Source: RPQJ01 sp963846315 (lineage in GTDB: Bacteria > Pseudomonadota > Gammaproteobacteria > Steroidobacterales > Steroidobacteraceae). From it: a stretch of 64,000 nucleotides of DNA. The stretch lies in assembly GCA_963846315.1 (NCBI GenBank), contig CAWJVM010000015.1, forward strand, positions 1 through 64,000. Reading direction: 5' to 3'. Under the pieces are notes generated by a model. That model was not told the origin of the DNA. It ran no database searches and was given only the letters and a program-made list of their open reading frames with translations. The translations under genes were made by a program, and so were the position numbers. Positions 8,256-16,405 of this stretch are shown here, piece after piece. Position 1 is the first letter of the stretch; the number at the start of each line of letters is the position of its first letter.

Positions 8256-10622
8256 GTGATCGCATGGGCACATAGGCTCAAATGTGAGACCGCGATTGGC
8301 CTTGGACATGCCCAAGGGGCCTTGAGAGTACCAACAGAATTCGGCTCGGATGGAAGCGTGAAAGCAAGTCGATCTTCTTTGTTGGCGTTACTGGGCGGCG
8401 TCTGCCCCCCGTTGTTCTCACTTGCGTGGCTGATCCTGTGCTGCCTGTTGACGCTGAGTCCGCCCATTCGGGCGGCAGCACCGCGCAACGTGCTGGTGCT
8501 CTACTCTTATGGCCGGCTGCTGCCGGGGAACATCGCGGCTGACCGCGGGCTGTCCGAGGTATTCGCAACCCGCCCCGATCTGGCGATCGCAGCGTCCGCG
8601 GAGTTTCTCGATAACCCGAGATTCAGTGGCGAGGTCTACGAGCGAGCGTTCGTAACTTACCTGCGCGAGAAGTACGCGGCGCACCCGCCGGACGTCGTGA
8701 TCGCCTCGGCTAACGAAGCGCTGGACTTCATGCTCCGCTACCGGGTGGAGCTGTTTGCGCAGGTTCCGGTTGTACACATGTCCGTTTCGTCGGAACACCT
8801 GCAATCGGTAGCGCCGATGTCGCCCGACGTCGTTGGCACGCCGTTGAACTACGACTTCGTTGGCACGGTGGAACAAGCGCTGCGCTGGCATCCGGCAGCA
8901 AAGCGACTCGTCGTGGTGACCGGCACCAGCCCGTGGGACATGGAATGGGAGGCGCGCATACGCGACCACGCTGCCGGCTTCCCAAGCCAGCTCTCGGTTG
9001 AGTTCATGACTGGATTGCCAGCCGCCGTGCTGCAACGACAGTTGCGCGAATTGCCGGCGGATTCAATCGTGTTCACTCTTGGCTTTTTCCGCGATGGCGG
9101 TGGGCGCGAGTTCACGCCGCGCGAGGCCAGCCAGCTCATTGCGGCCGCATCGTCGGTGCCAGTCTACGGGCCGTTCTCGACCTTCATGGGCACCGGCATC
9201 GTCGGTGGCCGCATGGCGAGCTACGACGCCATTGGGCGCCTGGCCGCCGAGACTGCGATCAAGCTGCTCGATGGCGCTGTCCCGGCCTCCCTGCGGCTGC
9301 CCGCGGCCATGCCCACGCCGCTGAACGTTGACTGGCGGCAATTGCAGCGCTGGGGCATTTCCCCGCGAGCCGTGCCGGTTGACGCGATCGTGCACTTCAA
9401 GGATCCCACTCTCTGGGAGGCCTACCGCCAACAGGTGCTCATTGCCGGCGTGGTGATGCTGCTCCAGGCCGGTCTCATCATCGCGCTGTTGCTCGAGCGT
9501 CGCCGCCGTCGACGCACTGCGGCCGCGCTGGCCCGCAGCGAGCAACACATGCGTCTCGCGGCGCATGCTGCCAGTTTGTCGATATGGGTCCTGGACGGCA
9601 GTGCTGTTTCGGCCAGCGGCTTCGAGTTTGCCTTGCCGCAGGCCGAAATCGGGTCCGGGCCGCTGGCGGACTTCCGCGAGACCCTGGCGCGCGTTCACCC
9701 GCAGGATCGCGACATGGTCGACTCGGCGCTGCACGACGCCCTGGCCACCCGTGAAGAGTTCGAGGTGGAGTACCGCATCGCGGCGCCGGATGGCGCATGG
9801 TGGTGGCAGTCGGCTCGCGGGCGCGCGGACCTTTCACGGCCTCCGCGACTGCTCGGCGTAGCGATCGACATTACTCAACGCAAACGCGCCGAGGTCCAGG
9901 CCGAGCAGGACCGCGCCGCCCTGTATCACATGACACGCGTCTCGCTGCTGGGGCAGCTCTCCGCGTCGATCGCACACCAGTTGAACCAGCCGCTCGCGTC
10001 CATCCTCGGTAATGCCGAAGCTGCGCAGAAAATGCTGGAGCGCGAGCCTGTCGACTTGCCCGAACTGCGCGAGATCTGCGCCGACATCGTCACCGAGGAT
10101 CATCGCGCCGCCCAGGTGATTCGCCGGCTCGGTGTCCTGTTCAAGCGCGGGGAACCTTTGTTCGAGCCTCTCGACGTCAACGACCTGGTTCGCGACACGG
10201 TCGAATTCGCCCGCACCATGTTGACGTCGCGTCACGTCACCGTGCGGTTGCAGCTTGCGCCGAATTTGCCACCGGTTGCTGGCGACCGGGTGCAGCTGCA
10301 GCAATTGGTTCTGAACCTGGTCGTCAATGCCGCCGATGCGATGAACGACCTGACCGAGACCGCCCGGATCCTTACGATCAGTACCGCTTTGCGCGCCGGC
10401 ACCGTGAGTATTTGCGTGGCCGACGGGGGGCCGGGCGTCGCCGAAGAAGCACTGGGCAAGCTGTTCGAGCCTTTCTGGAGTACCAAGGCCGGTGGCATGG
10501 GCATGGGGCTGGCGATCTGCCGTTCCATCGCCGAGTCGCATCGTGGCAGCCTGGCCGTTGCGAACGCGCTCGAGGGCGGAGCGGTGTTCTGTGCGCTGCT
10601 GCCGGCGACGACATCCACATGA
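8256..10622 (+). CDS. Hybrid-sensor histidine kinase with periplasmic ABC-substrate-binding domain
   Basis: Membrane sensor of up to 788 residues. Order: membrane anchor/signal near 48-72; ABC_sub_bind-like periplasmic domain about 75-370 (opening RNVLVLYSYG); transmembrane helix about 392-413; PAS fold about 425-555; HisKA with phospho-accepting His574 in IAHQLNQP; HATPase with NLVVNAADAM, DGGPGV, FWSTK and GMGMGLAI. It should bind a small periplasmic ligand and phosphorylate the regulator whose ATG overlaps its stop codon. The start is uncertain: GTG 8358 gives a more normal N-terminus than ATG 8256. The ligand is unknown; the alkylsulfatase downstream suggests an amphiphile or sulfate ester. 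Confidence 0.88.
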   Translation: MIAWAHRLKCETAIGLGHAQGALRVPTEFGSDGSVKASRSSLLALLGGVCPPLFSLAWLILCCLLTLSPPIRAAAPRNVLVLYSYGRLLPGNIAADRGLSEVFATRPDLAIAASAEFLDNPRFSGEVYERAFVTYLREKYAAHPPDVVIASANEALDFMLRYRVELFAQVPVVHMSVSSEHLQSVAPMSPDVVGTPLNYDFVGTVEQALRWHPAAKRLVVVTGTSPWDMEWEARIRDHAAGFPSQLSVEFMTGLPAAVLQRQLRELPADSIVFTLGFFRDGGGREFTPREASQLIAAASSVPVYGPFSTFMGTGIVGGRMASYDAIGRLAAETAIKLLDGAVPASLRLPAAMPTPLNVDWRQLQRWGISPRAVPVDAIVHFKDPTLWEAYRQQVLIAGVVMLLQAGLIIALLLERRRRRRTAAALARSEQHMRLAAHAASLSIWVLDGSAVSASGFEFALPQAEIGSGPLADFRETLARVHPQDRDMVDSALHDALATREEFEVEYRIAAPDGAWWWQSARGRADLSRPPRLLGVAIDITQRKRAEVQAEQDRAALYHMTRVSLLGQLSASIAHQLNQPLASILGNAEAAQKMLEREPVDLPELREICADIVTEDHRAAQVIRRLGVLFKRGEPLFEPLDVNDLVRDTVEFARTMLTSRHVTVRLQLAPNLPPVAGDRVQLQQLVLNLVVNAADAMNDLTETARILTISTALRAGTVSICVADGGPGVAEEALGKLFEPFWSTKAGGMGMGLAICRSIAESHRGSLAVANALEGGAVFCALLPATTST

Positions 10623-11239
10623 CCGCCAACGCCAGCGCGCCGACGGTCTTCCTGGTCGACGACGACAGGCCGGTGCTGAAGGCCCAGGCGCGGCTGTTGC
10701 GCGAACACGGCTTTCAGACTGTCCTGTTCGAATCGGCGGAAGAATTTCTTACGCAGCACGACGCATCGGTGCCGGGCTGCCTGGTGCTCGACGTCAACCT
10801 GCCTGGGCTCGACGGGCTCGCGCTGCAACGACGCCTCGCCGAGGTTGGCCCGTCGTTACCGATCGTCTTCCTGACCGGGACCGGCGACATCCCTAAATCA
10901 GTCCAGGCAATCAAGGCCGGCGCAGTGGATTTCCTGACTAAGCCGGTTGCGGGCGCAACCTTCCTGGCTGCAGTGCGAACTGCCCTGGCCCAGGACTCGC
11001 GGGCTCGCTTGGTGAAGGACGACGAGGCGGCGCTGCGGCAACGCCACGCGAGCCTCAGCGCTCGTGAGCGTGAAGTGCTGGCCGGGCTGGCTGCGGGCAA
11101 GCTCAACAAACAGATCGCCGGCGAGTTGGGGCTTGCCGAAGCCACCGTCAAGTTCCATCGTGCGCACCTGATGGAACGCATGCAGGCGCAGACCGTCGCC
11201 GAATTGATGTACCTGGCGGCCCGCCTGGAGCGCGAATAG
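10619..11239 (+). CDS. FixJ/NarL-type response regulator
   Basis: 206-residue cytoplasmic transcription regulator. It has a receiver domain at residues 8-125 with the acidic pair DDD near 14-16, phospho-acceptor Asp58 in LVLDVNLPG, Thr near 85 and the conserved Lys in FLTKPV. The LuxR-type helix-turn-helix at about 143-206 contains LSAREREVLAGLAAGKLNKQIA. ATG 10619 overlaps the kinase stop (ATGA), so the two are translationally coupled and almost certainly form a pair. Likely targets are the outer-membrane and alkylsulfatase genes downstream, which is inferred only from proximity. Confidence 0.92.
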   Translation: MTANASAPTVFLVDDDRPVLKAQARLLREHGFQTVLFESAEEFLTQHDASVPGCLVLDVNLPGLDGLALQRRLAEVGPSLPIVFLTGTGDIPKSVQAIKAGAVDFLTKPVAGATFLAAVRTALAQDSRARLVKDDEAALRQRHASLSAREREVLAGLAAGKLNKQIAGELGLAEATVKFHRAHLMERMQAQTVAELMYLAARLERE

Positions 11240-11323
11240 CGCGCGCACCACGCTCGGGCGCTGTGGAGCTATGCCAAAGGCCAGTTCCGCATCGCGCCGC
11301 GACCGGTCACCGTTGTCCGCGAG

Positions 11324-11695
11324 ATGACCCCGACCCGTATCGCCCTGGTGGATGACGAGGCATCGGTCCGCGTGGCGCTGGGCCGGCTGTTGCGCATGGC
11401 CGACTACGAGGTGCTGGCGTTTGCATCCGGCGAGGAGTTCCTGGCGGCACTCGGCAACTGCATGCCCGACTGCGCGTTGCTGGATGTCCATCTGCCGGGC
11501 TTGACCGGGATCCAGGTGCAGCTGCGGCTGCGGGCTGATCACGTGCAGCTGCCGGTCGTGTTCATCACGGCGAGCGACGATCCCGCAATCGACAGCAGCG
11601 CCTTGCAGGCGGGCGGCCTGTGCGTATTGCGCAAGCCCTTTTCCAATCAGCAGTTGCTGGCCAGCATCGAGTTTGCGATCTATACCAAAGGTTAG
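11324..11695 (+). CDS. Stand-alone receiver-domain protein
   Basis: 123-residue single-domain response regulator with no output domain. It has the acidic pocket DDE at 10-12, phospho-acceptor Asp54 in LLDVHLPG, Thr in VFITAS and Lys in LRKPF. It starts 84 bp after the FixJ-type regulator and ends 73 bp before the alkylsulfatase gene. No strong ribosome binding site precedes the ATG. Such proteins act as phosphate sinks or protein-protein switches; here it could compete with the FixJ-type regulator for the same kinase. That is inference from co-location. Confidence 0.88.
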   Translation: MTPTRIALVDDEASVRVALGRLLRMADYEVLAFASGEEFLAALGNCMPDCALLDVHLPGLTGIQVQLRLRADHVQLPVVFITASDDPAIDSSALQAGGLCVLRKPFSNQQLLASIEFAIYTKG

Positions 11696-11768
11696 TCCCC
11701 GGCCCTGTGGCAGCCGCCTAAACTTTCGCAGAGGGCGGTTCCCTCATTTTTGCAACCAGGAGTATGCA

Positions 11769-13859
11769 ATGACGACCCGACAATCCTTCGGCGGATGGCT
11801 GGCTGCCGCGAGCGCCACCCTCGCGTTGTGTGCTCCAATCGCCTTCAATGCGGGCGCTGCTGATGCGCCGGGCACCCACTTCCACCCGAAGGGTAAGGCC
11901 CCGTCGCAGTACACGCTGGACGCCATTGAGCGCACCAAGCTGACGATGCCGTCGTTCGCCGACACGCGCGACTTCGACGAGCAGAAGAAGGGCTTCATTG
12001 CGCCGGCAGAGCAACTGAAGATCATGGCCGACGATGGCCATGTCGCTTGGGACATGCAGCGGTTCGATTTTCTGAACGGCAGCAAGGGATTCGGCAGTGT
12101 CGATCCGTCGCTGCACCGCATTTCCATGCTCAACATGAACTACGGGCTGTACGAGGTCGTACCCGGCATCTACCAGGTGCGCGGCTTCGACCTTGCCGAC
12201 ATCTCGTTCGTGCGTGGCAAGACGGGCTGGATCGTCATCGATCCGTTGACCACAGCCGAACCGGCGCGTGCGGCGCTGCAGCTGTTCCAGAAGCACGTCG
12301 GCAAGGGCTTGCCAGTCACGGCGGTCATCTATTCGCATTCGCACGGCGACCACTGGGGCGGCGTGCGTGGTGTCGTGGACGAGGCGGACGTGCGGGCCGG
12401 CAAAGTTGCCATCATCGCGCCGCGCAACTTCATGCAGCACACCATTTCCGAGAACGTGTACGCCGGCAACGCGATGAACCGGCGGCTGTTCTACCAGTAT
12501 GGCCTGTTGCTGCCGGCGAGCCCGTTCGGCTACGTCGGCCAGGGCCTCGGCCAGGGCGTGTCGTCCGGCACCATGGGGCTGATCACGCCGACCCGGATCG
12601 TCGAGAAGGACATCGAGGAGTTCGAGGTCGACGGCGTCAAGATGATCTTCCAGAACACGCCCGACACCGAGGCGCCGTCCGAGATGAACACCTACATCCC
12701 CGGGATGAAGGCGCTCTGGATGGCCGAGAACGTCACGGCGACGCTGCACAATATCTACACGCTGCGCGGTGCACCGGTCCGCGATCCGTTGAACTGGTCG
12801 AAGTACGTGGCCGCCGCGCTGTACCTCTACGGGCAGGAAGCCGACGTCATGTTCGCCTCGCACCACTGGCCGCGCTGGGGCAATGCCCGCATCCAGGAAG
12901 TGCTGCGCGGGCAGCGCGACCTCTACGCCAACATGAACAACCAGGTGCTGCACTTCGTCAACCAGGGCGTGACGATCAACGAGATCCACAACGTCTACCA
13001 GGTCCCGAAGAGCATGCAGACGGAGTGGTACCTGCGCGGCTATCACGGCTCGCCCCAGCACAACAGCCGCGGCGTGGTGCAGCGCTACATCGGCTTCTGG
13101 GACGCCAATCCGGCCACGCTGATCCCGCTGTCGCCGGCCGACTCCGCGCCTCTGTACGTGGAGATGATGGGTGGCGCCGAGAAGATCATGGCCAAGGGCA
13201 ATGAACTCATGGGGCAGGGCAAGTACCTCGCGGCCACGGAGATCCTGAACAAGCTGGTGTATGCGCAACCCCAGAACCAGGCCGGCAAGGACCTGCTGGC
13301 AGACGTCTTCGAGCAGCTTGGCTACCAGCAGGAGAACCCCGGCCTGCGCAACAGCTTCCTGGCGGCTGCGTACGAGCTGCGGTCGGGCATCCCGGCCACC
13401 GAAGCCGTGAGCTCGAGCAGCCCTGACGTGATCCGGGCGATGTCCACCGAGCTGTTCCTCAACTTCCTCGGCATCCGCATGGACAGTCGCAAGGCCGAAG
13501 GGATGCGTTTCACGATCAACCTGATCACGCCGGACAACGGGCAGAAGTTCCTGATCGAGATGGAGAACGCGACGCTCACCAACATCGAAGGCTTCCTCTC
13601 CGACAAGCCGGACCTGACGGTCACGATCAAGCGCACCGACCTCGAGCAGACGATGATGGGCGCCAAGACGCTCGAAGCGCAGATTGCGGACGGCACGGCG
13701 AAGGCCGAGGGCAACCTCGGGGTGTTGCAGCAGCTCGGCTCGACCATGGTCGATTTCGACCCGCGCTTCCCGATCATGCCGGGCACGAAGCTCCGGGCGA
13801 CAGCAGTCGACAAGGCTGATTCTTTCGAGGCCACGGTTGGCAACCCGGCCGCGGAATAG
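11769..13859 (+). CDS. Alkyl sulfatase, SdsA1-type metallo-beta-lactamase fold
   Basis: Exported 696-residue enzyme that cleaves sulfate from primary alkyl sulfates such as dodecyl sulfate. A signal peptide covers residues 1-31. The metallo-beta-lactamase domain has the zinc motif SHSHGDHWGG with His190, His192, Asp194 and His195, and further ligands in PDTEAPSEMNTY. A helical dimerisation domain (about 405-545) and a C-terminal SCP2-like lipid-binding domain (about 570-690) complete the SdsA1 layout. ATG 11769 has AGGAG seven bases upstream. It follows the two-component genes in the same direction, so regulation by them is plausible. Related secondary sulfatases cannot be excluded. Confidence 0.93.
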   Translation: MTTRQSFGGWLAAASATLALCAPIAFNAGAADAPGTHFHPKGKAPSQYTLDAIERTKLTMPSFADTRDFDEQKKGFIAPAEQLKIMADDGHVAWDMQRFDFLNGSKGFGSVDPSLHRISMLNMNYGLYEVVPGIYQVRGFDLADISFVRGKTGWIVIDPLTTAEPARAALQLFQKHVGKGLPVTAVIYSHSHGDHWGGVRGVVDEADVRAGKVAIIAPRNFMQHTISENVYAGNAMNRRLFYQYGLLLPASPFGYVGQGLGQGVSSGTMGLITPTRIVEKDIEEFEVDGVKMIFQNTPDTEAPSEMNTYIPGMKALWMAENVTATLHNIYTLRGAPVRDPLNWSKYVAAALYLYGQEADVMFASHHWPRWGNARIQEVLRGQRDLYANMNNQVLHFVNQGVTINEIHNVYQVPKSMQTEWYLRGYHGSPQHNSRGVVQRYIGFWDANPATLIPLSPADSAPLYVEMMGGAEKIMAKGNELMGQGKYLAATEILNKLVYAQPQNQAGKDLLADVFEQLGYQQENPGLRNSFLAAAYELRSGIPATEAVSSSSPDVIRAMSTELFLNFLGIRMDSRKAEGMRFTINLITPDNGQKFLIEMENATLTNIEGFLSDKPDLTVTIKRTDLEQTMMGAKTLEAQIADGTAKAEGNLGVLQQLGSTMVDFDPRFPIMPGTKLRATAVDKADSFEATVGNPAAE

Positions 13860-13891
13860 GGACGTAACCGAAGCCAAAGTTCTGATGCCGA

Positions 13892-13933
13892 CCGTCGCGC
13901 GAGACGCCACCAGCAGGTGATCTCGCGCGACGG
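13892..13933 (+). terminator. Hairpin after alkylsulfatase gene
   Basis: A perfect 13-bp inverted repeat (CCGTCGCGCGAGA and its complement) with a 16-base loop begins 33 bp after the sulfatase stop. There is no T-run, but its place and stability suggest transcript end formation. Confidence 0.6.
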
Positions 13934-13961
13934 AATTGGCAAGTGATCACCAGGAAGATAT

Positions 13962-14405
13962 CTGACCAGGATCGCGGTCGTTGCGTCGGGATGTGCTCGC
14001 TGACTGGCGCTGGCAGAGGATGCGGTCGGGGATTGGCGCCAGACGGTGTTCATGTACGGCATGCGCGCGGCGATCGAGGGCGACGCCCAGATCGGCAGTA
14101 TTGCGGTGCCGGTCGCCGTCAGCATTTCCGACCTGTTCGACGCGCTCAAGTTCGGCGCGATGGCGGCCTACCGGATCGAGAACGTCGTGTGGTCGTTCAG
14201 CGGCGACGTGGGGGGATTCGGCATCGGCTCCGACCCGACTTGGCATATGATCACGACCTTCAGGCAGCAGAACACGGAGCGGTTCGGCTGGTACCTCGGC
14301 TACCGGGTGATCGCTTATGACTATGACGACGGCAACGGCTGGAATTACCAGCACTACGACCTGCGACAGCACGGACCCGGCATCGGCGACTCGAACGGGT
14401 TCTGA
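13962..14405 (+). pseudogene. Decayed outer-membrane beta-barrel gene
   Basis: The clear coding part runs 14004-14405 (LALAEDAVGDWRQTVF to the C-terminal DSNGF), resembling small outer-membrane proteins with a DWxxxVFxYG start and a barrel. Three lesions are visible. An in-frame TGA at 14001-14003 cuts the signal peptide (RIAVVASGCAR-stop-LALAEDA). The expected start after AGGAAG is CTG at 13962 rather than ATG. The barrel seems shortened: GDVTxxG-like repeats expected in the middle are missing and FSGDV is joined to GGFGIGSD, giving about 135 residues where relatives have roughly 250. An internal ATG at 14046 leaves no signal peptide. I infer a pseudogene. Confidence 0.65.
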
Positions 14406-14416
14406 GCGACTGTGCT

Positions 14417-14436
14417 GACCGTCCGGGTGGACGGTC
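14417..14436 (+). terminator. Hairpin after decayed barrel gene
   Basis: A perfect 8-bp inverted repeat (GACCGTCC, loop GGGT, GGACGGTC) lies 11 bp after the stop codon of the decayed gene and 37 bp before the next ATG. No T-run follows. Confidence 0.45.
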
Positions 14437-14473
14437 ATGGACGCTCGCCTTCTCCTGATCAACGAGGACACAC

Positions 14474-15298
14474 ATGAACGCTAAGCTCGGCGGCAGGGCC
14501 GCTTTATTCGCGCCCGTCGCCTTGATGGTCATTCAACTACTGCTCGGGCCAGCCATCGCCGCGGAAACGGACGCCAATCTCGCGCTGCAGCTCTCCAATC
14601 CCGTGGCGGCGCTCATCAGTGTGCCGATGCAGCTGAATTACGACCAGGACATCGGGCCGAACGACGCGGGTGACCGCTGGTTGCTCAACGTGCAGCCGGT
14701 GGTGCCGGTTGATCTCAACCCGGACTGGAATCTCATCTCCCGTACCATCCTGCCGATTGTGCGGCAAGACGACATCTTTCCCGGATCCGGGACCCAGACG
14801 GGCATCGGCGACGTCGTGCAGAGTGTGTTCTTCTCGCCCAAGGCACCGACGGCCTCGGGCTGGATCCTGGGTGCGGGGCCGGTGTTCCTGCTCCCCACGG
14901 GTTCGAATGACCTGCTGACCGCCGACAAGTGGGGCATCGGGCCCACCATCGTGGCGCTCAAGCAGAGCAACGGCTGGACGCGCGGCGTGCTTGCGAACCA
15001 CATCTGGTCCTTTGCCGGGGAGGGCGATCGCGCGGACGTGAATGCGACCTTCCTGCAGCCGTTCCTCACGTACACCACCCCCGACCGCTGGACGTTCGGA
15101 CTCAATACCGAGAGCAGCTACGACTGGGAAAACGAGCAGTGGTCGGTGCCAGTCAACGTATCGGCATCGAAGTTGACACGATTCGGCAGTCAACTGGTCA
15201 GCTTGGGAGGTGGCCTGCGATATTGGTTGGATAGTCCCGACAGCGGCGCGGAAGGTTTGGGCCTCCGCTTCACCGTTACGCTGCTGTTTCCCAGATAG
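14474..15298 (+). CDS. Outer-membrane transporter-like beta-barrel (MetA-pathway/phenol-degradation type)
   Basis: 274-residue exported protein: signal peptide to about residue 30 (AIAAET), then alternating beta strands and a terminal strand TVTLLFPR. The segments LISVPMQLNYDQDIG, RTILPIVRQDDIFPGSG, GIGDVVQSVFFSPK and WGIGPTIVALKQ are typical of the transporter family annotated as MetA-pathway of phenol degradation or neuromedin U-like proteins. It should sit in the outer membrane; the solute is unknown, though relatives cluster with uptake of hydrophobic compounds. AGGA precedes the ATG. Its place after the alkylsulfatase suggests a linked role, by inference. Confidence 0.78.
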   Translation: MNAKLGGRAALFAPVALMVIQLLLGPAIAAETDANLALQLSNPVAALISVPMQLNYDQDIGPNDAGDRWLLNVQPVVPVDLNPDWNLISRTILPIVRQDDIFPGSGTQTGIGDVVQSVFFSPKAPTASGWILGAGPVFLLPTGSNDLLTADKWGIGPTIVALKQSNGWTRGVLANHIWSFAGEGDRADVNATFLQPFLTYTTPDRWTFGLNTESSYDWENEQWSVPVNVSASKLTRFGSQLVSLGGGLRYWLDSPDSGAEGLGLRFTVTLLFPR

Positions 15299-15333
15299 CA
15301 GTCCCGCCTGCGGCTAGCCCTGGAGATGTCGCG

Positions 15334-16374
15334 ATGAAGTGTCTTCCTGTCGTTCCGATTCTGCTGGCCGTGAGTGCCTGCGCGGTTACGTCTGTCGCGC
15401 TGGCGATCGAACCCATCCCCGAGACGCCCGGCTGGCGCGGATTCGTGGTTGGCGGCGTGGGTTACACCGATCTCAAGAGCAACCTCGTGGCGGGCAACGG
15501 AATGCTCGACATCGGTCGCGACACGATCAATTCCGTCAACGATGCTCCGCGCAGTGACGACGCCGTGCACCCGATCTTCACGGGTGAGGTCAACTACACG
15601 TTCGCCGACCAGTGGCAGGTCTTTTTCGGAACGTCGCTGGAGGATGCCGTGACGCTGGACGGCGTGGCCCAGTTCGGGGTGCGCAAGGATACCGGCGCGT
15701 CCGGAGTCCTGCAGGCCGGCTACCTGTTCAGCGGCATACCGACGCAAACGTGGGAGGACCCGTATGCCGAGGGTGTCGAGCGCGAGGAGACCGATCGCGG
15801 CTCCAGTGGCTTGCGTCTGCAGTGGGACCGGGTGCTGGGTTCTGCATACCAGCTCACCTTTTCCTACCGCGACATCTCCATCGACAAGGAAGCCAGCGGG
15901 CAGGGCGTACAGAGTGTCGCGTGCGACGTCGCCTGCCAGGACCTGCTGCGGCGGGACGGCGATCAGTATGCCTTCGACGTTTCCTACCTCTACAAGATCG
16001 GGGACGGCTCGCGCCACCTGTTGCGCCCGCTGGTTCGCTACACGATCGACGACCGCGACGGCGATGCGATCAGCAGTGATTCATACCGACTGCAGTTGAG
16101 CTACGTCTTCCTGGGGCAGGGCTACACGGTCGTCAGCAACCTCGCGTATGGCAGCAGCAGCCAGGACGCGCGCAATCCGATCTTCGGCGTGAAGACGGAC
16201 TCCCAGAGGTTCGCTGTGGACTCCACGCTGCTCTACCGGCTGCCGGCGTCGAGCGGTCGCTGGCAGGCCGTGGGCAGCATTCTCTGGGGCCAGGACAATT
16301 CCGACGTGAGGTTCCACGACAGCGACGTGTTCAACGTCAACGTCGGCGCGATGTATCGCTTCGGAGGTCGTTGA
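15334..16374 (+). CDS. DUF2860-type outer-membrane beta-barrel protein
   Basis: 346-residue exported barrel: signal peptide ending about residue 25 (SVALA), then PETPGWRGFVVGGVGYTDLKSN, characteristic of DUF2860, and repeated amphipathic strands through to NVNVGAMYRFGGR. A Cys pair in SVACDVACQD near residue 195 may form a loop disulfide. The family has no established function. It follows the transporter-like barrel by 35 bp in the same direction and converges on the patatin gene, whose stop is 31 bp away. Confidence 0.8.
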   Translation: MKCLPVVPILLAVSACAVTSVALAIEPIPETPGWRGFVVGGVGYTDLKSNLVAGNGMLDIGRDTINSVNDAPRSDDAVHPIFTGEVNYTFADQWQVFFGTSLEDAVTLDGVAQFGVRKDTGASGVLQAGYLFSGIPTQTWEDPYAEGVEREETDRGSSGLRLQWDRVLGSAYQLTFSYRDISIDKEASGQGVQSVACDVACQDLLRRDGDQYAFDVSYLYKIGDGSRHLLRPLVRYTIDDRDGDAISSDSYRLQLSYVFLGQGYTVVSNLAYGSSSQDARNPIFGVKTDSQRFAVDSTLLYRLPASSGRWQAVGSILWGQDNSDVRFHDSDVFNVNVGAMYRFGGR

Positions 16375-16405
16375 AACCTGTCGCCGGAAGTTCCCGGCCC
16401 AGCCA

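Noticed and set aside
11718..13910. 730-codon open frame antisense to the alkylsulfatase gene
   Set aside because: It mirrors the codon periodicity of the opposite strand, which has a clear signal peptide, zinc motif and ribosome binding site. The antisense product is His/Asp/Arg-rich with no domain. Similar long shadow frames at 1898-3082, 3157-4449, 33996-36593 and 57699-60038 were dropped for the same reason.
13943..14320. 125-codon frame overlapping the decayed barrel gene
   Set aside because: Its product is Arg/Gly-rich and has no signal peptide or domain; the barrel-like frame over the same bases has recognisable protein pattern.
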